From contig NC_081414.1 in NCBI RefSeq assembly GCF_030272615.1, positions 520,129,185-520,193,184 of the forward strand: a DNA stretch of 64,000 nucleotides, in the 5' to 3' direction. Positions within the stretch are counted from its first letter, which is position 1; each line of letters opens with the position of its first letter. Under the pieces are notes generated by a model. It did not search any database and was not told where the DNA came from. It saw nothing but the letters and a program-made list of their open reading frames with translations. A program made the position numbers and the translations under genes. Below, in pieces: positions 24,801-35,230 of this stretch. The stretch comes from Cryptomeria japonica (taxonomy: Eukaryota; Streptophyta; Pinopsida; Cupressales; Cupressaceae).

Positions 24801-24891
24801 AATCACTAAGACATTGTTAGAAACATAAGATAATGATCTTAAGTAGTTAAAGTTTCATTTCAATGACATTTTCTTAAGAATTGCATTCTAA
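21823..24891 (+). pseudogene. E3 ORF2, large unknown protein, broken
   Basis: Function not recognised. From the ATG, 171 codons are open, containing YIDCKIEDIGSLEIY, VRNILGRVHGGNMYF, ITKEAIHEVTDFC and FATMVIGYQIFY, each with a counterpart in E1 ORF2. The next part (FKYGELLIGLFFYF ... MNRYFNEFQKKDEHE, about 22455-22665) lies in another frame between two compensating shifts and again matches E1. Then come a lysine-rich linker, a helical domain (23086-23814, with KYKGQFHSKTRRLRVLKGK), an acidic/lysine coiled-coil stretch (DDDDDSIIIKGPIDM, MQSKAQKKRLKEM) and a helical tail. With stops ignored it would be about 1000 residues. It ends 230 bases before the polypurine tract. Most premature stops are TAG or TAA. 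Confidence 0.65.
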
Positions 24892-25094
24892 AGACTTAAA
24901 AAACTCTTATATTTATATATATGCAGTTTTTGATGACAAATTTTGATGTAATGTATGTATTTTACTTTTCTATTTGGCATTGTTGTCAAAGGGGGAGTAG
25001 AAATAGGTATGTGATGTAAAATTTTATATGTACTATTAAGGGGGAGTCTGTACATTTTTGTAAGGACACTTAGTTGTCAAAATTTTTCTAAGTG

Positions 25095-25120
25095 TTGTCA
25101 TCAATGACAAAGGGGGAGAA
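25095..25120 (+). other. E3 polypurine tract with inverted motif
   Basis: TTGTCAT-CA-ATGACAA (7-base arms) runs straight into AGGGGGAGAA and the LTR start TGTCGG. Similar AGGGGGAG words occur upstream near 24990 and 25040. Confidence 0.8.
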
Positions 25121-26286
25121 TGTCGGCATGATGATGATTTTTATATTGGATGACTTTATGTGTTGTCATTAATGACACATATATGTTTTGATTGTCATAG
25201 TCATCCTTTTATACCAGTTAGGTCAAACTAGTATTACTATGAAGTCTATGTATTGCAAACCGGTATCATATGTATAGAGTAAGTCTAACCAATATGAAGG
25301 TGTCTAAATTGGTATATGTAGACAACCGGTATATGCAAATAAGACAATCAGTTTTGATCAATTCCAGAGTTACCAGTTTGTGATGTGGCACCTAAAGACA
25401 AGAAGGAGCTTGGGGACAATGATCCAAAGTGAATTCAAGTGAGTCAGTATATGAGTGTGAAGCAGTCAACACTAAACCGGTATCAGTGTTCTAACCAGTT
25501 TTCCTGATTGTGTGATGAGTTATCACTGGTCGTGATGTGTTAACACCAATTGACATTTTTGCGGTGATTTATGATGTGTTAAGAAAGTTTGTCCAGATTC
25601 ACTAAACCTAGGAAATTGTGTTGAGGTTCAAGAGCCGACATGAAATCTAATGTCTATAAAAAGACATTGTGATGAGTTATTTTCATATAGGAGATGCAAG
25701 TTATGTTATGAGTTGATGTTGATGTGAGTTATTGAAGGATTTATAGATTATGTCGATGATGTAGTAATGAGTGAGAAGAAAAGGATCTAAACTAGCAGAA
25801 TGTGCTATTCCTAGATCATACCACTTATTGTTTTCTAATCACTACAACAGTTAAATCCCCTAATTGGGTAATGTCTAATAGGCTTCATTGTAGAAATCCT
25901 CTAACAAGGTGATTCATTAACTTGGATCTAAATCCTCCACTGAGGTTACCTTTAACTTGGTATAGCTCCTAACAGGGATGGGGATCTTTAACAGGATTTG
26001 CTCCTAACAGAGCACTATGTAGACCTTAACCAGTCAATTACCTAATCTGTAGATAGTTAACTTGTGAGTTCCATCTCACCATGGTTTTTCCCAGCTGGGT
26101 TTTCCATGTATAAATACTTGTGTAATGGTGAATGTTTTACTTGTTGTGAATTCTGCTATAACACTTTGGATTGCATGCAAAGTCATAAGTAAACTAGTTA
26201 AATGTTTTTATTAGTTTGGGATTAAAGTGTTATTGTTTTTGCTAGCACTTATTCACCTCCCCTCTCAGTTCTTTATAAGTTTATCA
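25121..26286 (+). repeat. E3 3' LTR
   Basis: It starts TGTCGGCATGATG after the polypurine tract. It contains TGTCATTAATGACA, a perfect 14-base palindrome, at 25164-25177, a mini-hairpin array, and the C-rich box TTCACCTCCCCTCTCAG near its end. The end point is inferred. GTATCATTAGATCGAG just after it resembles a damaged primer site, which would be expected only after a 5' LTR. Confidence 0.7.
25857..26107 (+). promoter_or_regulatory. E3 LTR mini-hairpin array and two-hairpin module
   Basis: Stems read CCC/GGG (25857-25868), CCT/AGG (25898-25909, loop CTAACA), CCTC/GAGG (25934-25945), TACC/GGTA (25947-25962), ATC/GAT (25984-25997) and GCTC/GAGC (26000-26013, loop CTAACA). They are followed by GTGAG/CTCAC at 26064-26079 and ATGG-TTTTT-CCC-agct-GGG-TTTT-CCAT at 26081-26107. 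Compared with other elements, GTGG/CCAC has become ATGG/CCAT, keeping the pairing. Confidence 0.6.
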
Positions 26287-29104
26287 GTATCATTAGATCG
26301 AGCCATTGGTGTGTAGTTTCTTTGTAAAAGTAGCCTAAAAGCCTTATTAGACCTCTTATAGCATCAACATTTGACCCAGTCAATGCAAGAGTTGGGGTCT
26401 GAGTGTTGGAAGTGTTTTGTTTCCCCAAAAGAGGCATCAAAAAGTGTCACGAGTCTGGGGTGTCATTAGGAGAATTTCAAATTTTTTCCCTTAAAGAATC
26501 AAATTAGGACTACTAGAAATAGGTTTCTTGTAGAGGCCAAGTCACCGTGTTTGAACCTGTACAAATAAAGGGTGTTGTCGTAGTTGTGGTCAATGTCTCT
26601 AGGGTTGGAAAAGAGGTTCTATAGGGTCCATACCTTCTCTACAATGGTGGATGTGTTATAATCCAAGTTGGTCATAGGTGACTATAGGAGAGTTGGTATC
26701 AAGGAGAGACTTGATGTGAGAAGTTGTATCTCATGAATTGTTTAGGGATCAAAAGGGGCCCCATTGAACAAAGGGAAGTGTAGAAGTGTTCTAGCAGACT
26801 GTTGACATGTTTGTCCAAGAATCCATGAATCTTGAGACCTTAATTAAGAGTCTTGTAGAGTGATTTTGTTTGAGAAACCTTTTTTCCTTGGGGCTCTGCA
26901 TCAGCAAAAGAAGTAATTTTGGAACCCTACCTCTAAAACATGATCTAGAAATAATGCTTAGTTGCAGAAGAAAAAATCCTCAAGAATTTCCACAACTGTG
27001 AATCTCAAATAACTACACACCCAAATCTAGAAGCTTCAACAATATAATTTCAAACCCTTTCACTAGTTCCTTAGCAAAATCCAATATAGAACTCTATTAT
27101 TTTTCCAATCTCCTCTTTCTAAACCAAACCTCCCAAAGAAAAATATTTTTAAAAACCCATTTTTTAGAGAATTCTTGCACACAGTAACCTTCATGAGAAG
27201 AAAAAAACACTTCTTTCCCTAAAAATAACTCCTCCCAAAAAAAAAAATCATGCAAGATTCCAAATTTAAATTTATTAATTGATTTATTTATTTTCTTTTC
27301 GTAACTCCCACACATGTGAATTTTAAATTAGAAAACAATTAAATATAAATTACTTTAAAAAATTATTTATCTTGAGCATAATAAAATGCCAAATTAAATG
27401 CCTTATTTCCCAATTTAATTAATCATTTACAACAAGGATAAGATAAAGTTAATCATTTTACCAATAACATCAATTTTAATTTAATTAATTAATCAATCAA
27501 TAATATTCAAATATGATTAATATATAATATTAATCTCTTTCACAAAAATACTAGATAATTATTATACTATACGGGGAGTTATGAATTGTGATAAGACAAA
27601 ACACAATAGACCAAGAGAGCCAATGACTGACAAGACCAAACAACTAAGAAACAAGAATACCTGACTAGGGACTTATTTTCATAGGAATGATGGTAAAACA
27701 AGGGTCTGATTCCACTTTACCATTGGGTTGTAGAGCATACTCAGACCTAAAAATTTAGGTGGAGTTGGTGCTTGGTACCTATAGTTGCATAAACAAACTG
27801 TCGAACATGGATATATGACCATCTAATATCATACCACGAAAAGGGAATGGAAGCAACGTAGCTTGCCCATAAAGAGTAGTGTGATGCTTTTCTCTTTCAC
27901 CCAATCGCATCAAGTATAAAACATAGTGTATATTAGAATATTTAAACATCGATAAATATGACTAGATCTTAATATCATGTATATATAATCCATCTCTTTA
28001 ATTGTCTAACTATCAGAGCATAAATAACAACATATAATCACAACAACATCTAAATCATCGACCCATAAAGCATATACCATAGATAGCCACAAACTACTAC
28101 AAAGATCATCTAGAGTCAAACTTGGTTAAATTGAGTCTGATAAAGGGAGGGGCATCACACCTTCTCTACTAGGTTCTAGGATTTTAAACCTAGTTTTCCC
28201 TGGGGATAGAGGATGTTGGGGGAATACTATGGTTGTGCATTTTCTTATAGAGGATGATGTTGCTTTTGGGGTTGGTTTTTCATTTCTTTGAGCGGGTTGG
28301 AATTGGATGCATACTAAGGGTTGGTTACCTTGTGAGCATTAAACTAGAGTGTGCCATGCCTCTTTCATGCCAACTTTAGTGATAGTTGTTGTCTTCCTTT
28401 GGTGAATGCATTCCTCTAAGGTCTTGGCACTTGCCTCCTGCCCTCCTCGTCCTTCTAGGTTTTCTTATGGGGAGATGTCATTTGGGTTTCCCATTCAATT
28501 TTTGGTTTAGGGTCTTCTTGTTTAGTTGAGACCTCTTCCCCTATACCCTCTACTACAAAGACTTTGTTGTGTTTGTGGCACTACTACTAACAAATCCATT
28601 GAAGTGGTTTGCAATGACTTGTCTATAGGGTTTCTTATTAGTTAAAGGTGTAGTTGTTCCTTCTAAAACCCTTTGGAATTCATTATGCTAACCCATTCTT
28701 TAGATTTTATTTTATTTTTTTACGAATGGTCCTTCAAGAAAAATGTTATGGCCAGCCTATCAAAACCTATTATTTATCTCTTGTCTCCTTTCTTATTTTG
28801 TCTCCATTTCAATTTTATTTTTTTTCGATGATGGTTTATGGTGCTTACTTAAAAACCTTTGTTTTGATCAGGTAGCCTTTGTGGGTGTGGAACTTCTATT
28901 CCTATTGGTTCATATATCCACTCAAAAGCTTCCTCTTAGGGTTGGATGAGTTGCTTTTGGCCTTATTGTCTCTTCAAAAAAGGTTCTTCCTTTTTTGGGT
29001 TCGTCTTCTTAGTGGTCTCACTACTTCGAGATCCCCATTTTGTGTGCCTATGTGGCAATCTTAAATTGGTTCAAGTCTCCCCCAATTTTATCTAATGAGA
29101 ACAT
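26287..29104. other. Non-coding stretch, no gene seen
   Basis: No frame on either strand gives a recognisable product. The stretch 27300-27560 is very AT-rich. The part 28140-29060 is richer in G and T with several short frames that show no family motif. It may be decayed element sequence, but I could not tie it to any other part of the window. Confidence 0.4.
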
Positions 29105-29114
29105 ATGAAGAAAA

Positions 29115-29580
29115 TAGGTATAAAATATATTTTAGGATATAATTATTCATTATCCATTACGAAATATTATTTTTCATTGTTATTTTCAAAATATTTTAAA
29201 GTAATAGATGTTAAAAAAAATATTATGTATTATTTTAATCACAATCTATCATATTTTTCCTATTTAACTTTTTAATAAATTAAAGTTGAGTCAAATGTGA
29301 TGATAAATAAAATTTTAAAAATGACTTTTTCTCATAACTATTATCCACTAAAATAATAGATTAAATAATTTTGATATTTTAAAACAAAATTGAAAAATCA
29401 ATATATTAAAACATTTCATCAAACTATGTTAATTCTAACATCGCATTAACTATTTATTGTCTTCTAATAAAACTGCATAGATACATTAATGCTACTCACG
29501 CTAACAAAATATGTTTTTTATTATTATGTATTGAATATGAATTATATTGCATTCCAAGACAGATACTTTAACAAAATATA
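29115..29580 (+). repeat. AT-rich direct repeat, copy 1
   Basis: It shares an extended diverged match with the copy at 29845-30280: both contain ATATAATTATTCATTATC, CATAACTATTATCCACTAAA and TATGTATTGAATATGAATTA in the same order. Copies start about 730 bases apart. No coding potential. Confidence 0.65.
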
Positions 29581-29844
29581 TATTGAACAAAATATATTAA
29601 TTAGTTAATCATGTGAAAATGCAATGTTGTGAACAATTATATCATTTAAATCTAATTCAACAAAACTTATAAATATATTGTAAATTTTAATCAAATAGAT
29701 GTAATTTCCAATGAGAATTAAAGTTTTAAATATGGTACAATTTAATGATTATATTTGAACATAAGCACATTTAACTTTTAGTTGATGAAAGAAAATATAG
29801 AATTTACAAAGATAGTAATTTGCAAGTAACTTATGAAGCAACTA

Positions 29845-30280
29845 GATATAAAGTATATTTAAAGATATAATTATTCATTATCATTTATTAAATATTATTT
29901 TTATTGGTAGTTTTCAATTAATTAAAATTGAGTCAAATGTAATGATAAAAAGATGTGATCATTAACTCATAACCCTTCAAATAAAATATTAATGTCGTTT
30001 GTCAAATGGGACGATAAATAGAATAAAAAATGACAATTGCTCATAACTATTATCCACTAAAATAATAGATAAAATAATTTCGATATTTTAAAGAAAAATT
30101 GAAAAAACAATACATTAAAAAGTTTGATCAAACTATTTTAAACTAACATCTCTTTGACTATATAATGCCAACTAATAAAACCTCATAGCTATATTAATAT
30201 TCCTCAGACTAGTAAAATATTTTTTATTGTTATGTATTGAATATGAATTATTACATACCAAGACTGATACTTTGATAAAC
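29845..30280 (+). repeat. AT-rich direct repeat, copy 2
   Basis: Second copy of the preceding repeat, same orientation, with small insertions and many substitutions. It could be the LTR-like ends of a small AT-rich element or an old tandem duplication. Confidence 0.65.
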
Positions 30281-30651
30281 TAGCAATTGCACTTTGGTGT
30301 GCAATGAGTACACCGAAGAGGTGGGGAAAGTCAATCATAAAAAAATTGGTATATTTTGCATAGATTTGTCCAATTGGTAGGCCATTTAAAAATTAATTTT
30401 GTTTTGTGCAACTAAGGTCTCAATCAATAAGTGATAGCTTAAAATAAACTGTGCATCTAGTTGTAGGGATCCCAACATGACTAACAAAAAAATCTATGAA
30501 TCAGGAAGATAACTAGATTCTATTATCAACAAGATCATATTATGTTTGTGATAGGTGGAGAGGGAGATAGATAGATGAATGGGAAGAGAGGGAGGGAGAG
30601 GAAAGGAGAGAAATAAAAAAAGATAGAGAAGAACCAAGATATAAAAGGAGA

Positions 30652-30653
<2 letters not shown>

Positions 30654-30747
<94 letters not shown>
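30654..30747. repeat. (GA)n microsatellite
   Basis: About 47 uninterrupted GA units, preceded by a purine-rich approach. The serine-leucine open frame on the minus strand is a translation of this repeat, not a gene. Confidence 0.98.
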
Positions 30748-30750
<3 letters not shown>

Positions 30751-31818
30751 AATGTATTATATAAATTAAAATAAATGTACAAAATATAACTATTCTACAA
30801 TAAATAAAAAGTTGAATAAGATGACTAGTTATAAATTAAATTAATTTTAATAATTTTCATTATTATTTATAATTTTGTAAAAGAACATGAATAATGAAAA
30901 ATTAATTTTAAACTTAAACCTTGTTGGTTAACAAATTTGCCTTTTCTTTGATTTTTATATATATTTAAAATAATGACTCATGTATACCCTTCATGAAAAA
31001 TCAAATGCACCAACAGTTGGGTGAACCAAGTTTTGGTTTACCCTCTGCATAAGAGTGTAGCTCCTCATAAGATGTTTAGTAAATTTTATGCAGATTACTC
31101 AAGAAACAAACACACTTTTCACCAGAAAGCAAGAAAGGCTTTCACATTCATTTGTCAACAAAAAAGAACCCTGCAAAATATTTATTAATAAGTGTAAAGC
31201 TCACATACTTTACCTCTGCACATATTCATTCAATATAAAATTTATTTCACCCAAATTACTCAAAGTAATAAAAATGCTGATCGATTCTTGCTCATGCCTC
31301 ATAGGACAAGGGGGACCAGAGCCATTTAAACAAGAGTGAAGTACTTATTTAAACAAAGAGAATCAATGAATCCACAAAATAAGAAAAAATTGGTAATGAA
31401 GAAATCATATTCAGCACATAAGCATGTATCCCAACAGAGATTGCTAATCTTTCAAACACATAGATTAGAAGATCGAACCTAAAATATTATTTCATTCAAA
31501 TACTAGAACTATCTATATTGAAAATTCAAAGAAAAACTAAGTCTGTTCCTTTCAATCAGAATTTTTTGGACCTTTAAAAAGACCTTCTGAGCCATATAAA
31601 TAGCCGCCAGGCTATGGTAGTTTGTTACAAATAAAACTAGAGTGAAATGATTAACTCTATCCCAAAGTTAAAGAAATTTAGTTTCTTAAAACTAAAAAGC
31701 AATAACTAAACTAGAAAAGCGACATGAACCATGAGCAACGAAGGCATGATAAGGCTCCAATAGATGATGTGGCTTCAACCTATCTGTCTTGTGATGCAAG
31801 GGTACTTTGTATGTTCCG
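30748..31818. other. Non-coding; possible 3' flank of ORF-X
   Basis: AT-rich, with no convincing frame. Since ORF-X on the minus strand ends at 31819, this would be its downstream side. I see no polypurine tract or LTR terminus that would assign ORF-X to an element. Confidence 0.4.
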
Positions 31819-33717
31819 CTATTCTAGGTGAGCTATTGAGAAGTTCAAAATGAGCTGGTAATATGGGAGGCCTATATGTAAGATCTGTTGCTTCCACACT
31901 TCTTTCTTTTTGCCTACCTGTAGGAATTTACCCTTATGCATCTCCAAATGATTAAAGCAAACAACCAACATAGATTCAACTCTTGAGACCTTTAAGAAGT
32001 CCTCAATTGTCAAGGACTTTGCCTCCTGAATCTATTGTATTTGACCTTTGAAAGCTTGAATCATTTGTGATGAATCCTAAAGCATTTTTTTATCCTCGCT
32101 TAGAACTTGAAGGTCTATGCATTTTATGTCTTTTTGCATAGTGTCAGTCAATTCCTTCAATTCTTTTAATAGCTTGAGGAATTCCTCATGTCCTTGCTGA
32201 ATGATTGAGTTACTCCACTCAATGTTTTCTTTGCAAATGACAAGTATGTTATCATCAAGGCCATGGACTGTCTTCTTGGCGAGGAAGTTCATCACCCCAT
32301 ATCTCTGTGTATCTCTCATTTGCCTTAACACAACTAGTCATTTACTTTTCTCTTTCTCCTAGGCAACTATCTATGTTTCTAACTCTTTCCCAATAGATTA
32401 TGCATTCTCAGACACTTTGACCAAATCAGAAATATAACTTGTTCCCTGCTGTGTGATTGATTCAAGCCATTCGCTAAAGACATCTATAATCATTGGGCTC
32501 CTTTGAACCTGATCAAGTAACTTTTCATTCAAAGATGATTTTGGATCAAATGATAAAGAAACTTGGGAAAGAGGCTAGGGATTTGGATTCTGGATAGCAT
32601 TGATATATTGAACCATCTGTATTATAATCTACTTCATCTATTTTTTATCTTTGTCATCCTTCCAAGTCCTCATGAGAATCCTTTTAGTTGAAGATTCCAA
32701 GTGTTTAACATCAGCAACTTGAGAAGTTACCCCTAGATCGATGTTTTTAGTGATAATCTTTCTCAATAACATTCTCGACTTTCTTATCTATCGGGCATCT
32801 AGCTACCTCTACAACCTAATGTCTCATTTTCTCATCCACATCGATCATGGTTTATGTTTTGAGTCTTTTGGACTTTGAAGTTCTTCCAAGGCATTTTCTA
32901 ACCATATCCTCCATTGGGATTGAAATAGGAATTACATTCCTCTTTTTAGTAAGTGAGGCACTCAACCACTTAGGAGCGGTGGATGTTTCCTTTGGTAATG
33001 GTGATTATTGAATAACAGTGACAATGACCATGGTATTCTTGGAATCTTCAAGTTGCATGATTTATTTTCCTTTATCTACAAAATCTATGAGGGGTTCATT
33101 TTGCATCTGGGTATCCATTTCTTCTCGAGTTTCTTCCTCAAAATTTAAGTCCACTACCAGTAAACTTTCCATGGTTTTTGAGTTATGTTTCCTACTATGT
33201 GATCTGGTAACATGGGCAGAAGCTGAACCCACATAAGACTCTCCTAGACTTGCATTTTTAGCCTTCTCCATCCTTTGTTTCCTTTCACCTTCAATATCAA
33301 CAACAACATTAGAAGAATGAAGAGATGTTTGGGAAGGTGCATGAGTTCGACCAACTTTCTTATCCTTAGGTGTAGGAGTAGGATTTTGTTTGAAACAACA
33401 ATCCATCAACCATTTCTCTATTCTTTTGATTATATTAAAGGTTCTAGTCTGAATGCCATCATCCCCTTTCCTACTCCAATCAATTTCTAGGATAGGATGT
33501 CCTTGTATCTTCTCATCAAACTCGGGGTCAACTACTTGTTCATCTCCATCTTGTTGTACCCCAGAAACATTCTTGGATAAGCCCATTGTGACAATTTGCT
33601 GAACCTTGACCACAACCTTCTTCAGACTTTGAATTCATTAGCATAGTTCTCCCAATAATCCTCCAATTGAGTTTCATGCCAAAAATCGCTATCAACTTCT
33701 AAAATCTCTCTAGCAAA
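31819..33717 (-). pseudogene. ORF-X, 3' part (unknown protein, split by E5)
   Basis: Continues the minus-strand frame that is interrupted by E5. Directly after the insertion site it reads REILEVDSDFWHETQLEDYW, then a 1-base frameshift near 33625, then an open run of about 183 codons (KVQQIVTMGLSKNVSG ... ILEIDWSRKGDDG ... IKRIEKWLMDCCFKQN) and a low-complexity charged linker with SSNVVVDIEGERKQRM. Below about 33060 many stops intervene, and the last part (32331-31819) is helical: NSIIQQGHEEFLKLLKELKE. I do not recognise the family. The layout (globular part, charged linker, coiled coil) resembles ORF2 of E1 and E3, but I cannot align the sequences. It may be an extra ORF of another retroelement or a decayed host gene family. 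Confidence 0.5.
33713..33717 (+). repeat. E5 target-site duplication, left
   Basis: gcaaa, repeated at 41359-41363 directly after the E5 3' LTR. Removing E5 and one copy restores the ORF-X reading frame across the junction. Confidence 0.93.
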
Positions 33718-35167
33718 TGTTGGCAATATTACAAGGATATTGAGAAGGTTGTTGATGATTATGGACATAACTGATTAAAGATGTTTTACTATCTTGATAT
33801 TATTATTTTGTCATTGATGTCAAGAAATTGATTTTCTAATTCAATATGATGTTGCCATATCTTAAGAAATATTATATGAAGATTATAAAGAAGTTGGTAA
33901 AGACACATGAAAGAATATGATGAATAAGGGGAAAAGTTATTCAATGGGCAACTCTACCGAGTCAGACAATGATGAGATCTTGATGTTTTAGATTGTTTTA
34001 ACATCATACATAAGTTGTAAAATGTAAAGGTTAATACTATACTATGTTATCAAGCAAGGAACCTAGTTGGTAAAACCTAACGTTATTGCAGTCAGTTAAT
34101 GAAGATATAATGTCTACCGAGTAAAGTTTAGTATTCATCAAGTTGTAACCTAACTATAACAGAATGCATTAAATGTTTACATGTGATATTTAATGAAAGA
34201 TGTTGATGAGTTGGAGTGGATCAATGATTGGAAAACCGTAGAAGAAGTTTGTTAATGAATCTAAGGCAATGGAAAGTTAGCAAGAAGATCTACAACTCAA
34301 ATTAAACTGCATTACCCTAACACAAGTTCTGAGGTGGGGTAAAACATTTTCAGATCAAAAGATACAATGAACTGGGACAAGATTGAAGATCTCATGGCTA
34401 TGATTGATCATGGGAAATGTGATCAAGGAGATTAAGCGGTTAGAAGATTGTTTATAACTAAGGAACTGTTGATAAAAAATGTATGCAGGCAAGTATATGC
34501 ACATGGATGCTACATAGTGATTGCCAAGCACAGAAGCTTGAAGACCTATTAGAATAACAAAGTATTGATGCCCAACAGATAGACAAGATTAGCTCTATGT
34601 CTAGATTGTATTGAACAAATAGGAATTTGCTTTAGCAATTTAGATGTGAAGTTGTAGATAGATTGTATTACTGTTATTTTGTGAAAGTGACAGGAAATCT
34701 CTTAACCGAGTGGACTTAATAGTCTTATATGTAAATCCTCTAACAAGGTGATATTTTGATTGAGTGTTTGAAATCCTTTGACAAGGTCACTTCTAACAAA
34801 GTGAAGATCCTAACAAATCTGAGGGAAATCCGTTAACCGGGTCACATCTAGCAATGTGTTTTGTAATCTTTAACAAGATTTGCTTTTAACCAAGCATACT
34901 CTAGAAGAGTATATTTCTTAGTGGGTCTGAAATCCCATAGTGGTTTTTCCCTATTTGGGTTTCCACATTAAATCTGGTGTTATGAGGTTTATATTGTTCA
35001 TATGCTTTTGAGTTTGCATGTTTGACAATTTTTTATTATATGACTAATATATGTTACCGAGGTTGAATCTGATGTTTTATGGATGATTAAGTTTGTATGA
35101 TTCACCCCCCCCCTCTCATCTTGTTGGCTATTGGATCTATACTTATATTAAGTATTAGGACTATCAA
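33718..35167 (+). repeat. E5 5' LTR
   Basis: It starts TGTTGGCAATATTAC, has TTGTCATTGATGTCAA at 33808-33823, a mini-hairpin array from 34699, the two-hairpin module around 34922-34966, a C-run near 35106, and ends CTATCA. Confidence 0.94.
34699..34966 (+). promoter_or_regulatory. E5 5' LTR mini-hairpin array (best preserved)
   Basis: Eleven inverted repeats stand almost end to end: CTC/GAG (34699-34710), GACT/AGTC (34713-34724), CCT/AGG (34737-34748), CCTT/AAGG (34775-34786), TCACTT/AAGTGA (34787-34804), AGAT/ATCT (34805-34820), CCG/CGG (34830-34840), CACAT/ATGTG (34843-34858), AATCTT/AAGATT (34865-34880), GCTT/AAGC (34882-34895), ATACTC/GAGTAT (34896-34912). Most loops are TTAACC, CTAACA, TAAC, TGAC or CTAGCA. 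A degraded GTGGG/CCCAT pair and the GTGG...CCAC hairpin (34940-34966) follow. The location lies 200-470 bases before the LTR end, so it is probably transcribed, either in R/U5 or at the 3' end of U3. Confidence 0.7.
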
Positions 35168-35168
35168 T

Positions 35169-35181
35169 TGGTATCAGAGCT
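35169..35181 (+). other. E5 primer-binding site
   Basis: TTGGTATCAGAGC, the canonical copia site complementary to initiator methionine tRNA, one base after the LTR. Confidence 0.93.
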
Positions 35182-35230
35182 TTGGACTCCGAAAGGAATG
35201 TTTAAAGGCACTTGAGTTAACGATCCAAAG

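Larger units (their letters stand above)
20006..26286 (+). mobile_element. E3: truncated LTR element with ORF1+ORF2, no pol
   Basis: ORF1 (coiled coil and zinc knuckles), ORF2 (unknown), polypurine tract and one LTR are present in order. The 5' LTR and the start of ORF1 are missing, cut off at the E1 boundary. As in E1 there is no trace of protease, integrase, reverse transcriptase or RNase H. The LTR does not resemble that of E1, so these are two families sharing one gene plan. The 3' limit is uncertain: TATCA at 26286 is the most plausible LTR terminus. Confidence 0.7.

Noticed and set aside
26287-26305. Possible primer-binding site after the E3 LTR (GTATCATTAGATCGAG)
   Set aside because: Only GTATCA matches, and the downstream sequence has no gag or other element feature, so a further element starting here is not supported.
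28654-29064. Hydrophobic short frames that might suggest a membrane protein
   Set aside because: They come from T-rich sequence, overlap in two frames, and show no family signature.
30540-30782. Open frame encoding a leucine-serine repeat on the minus strand
   Set aside because: It is a translation of the (GA)n microsatellite.
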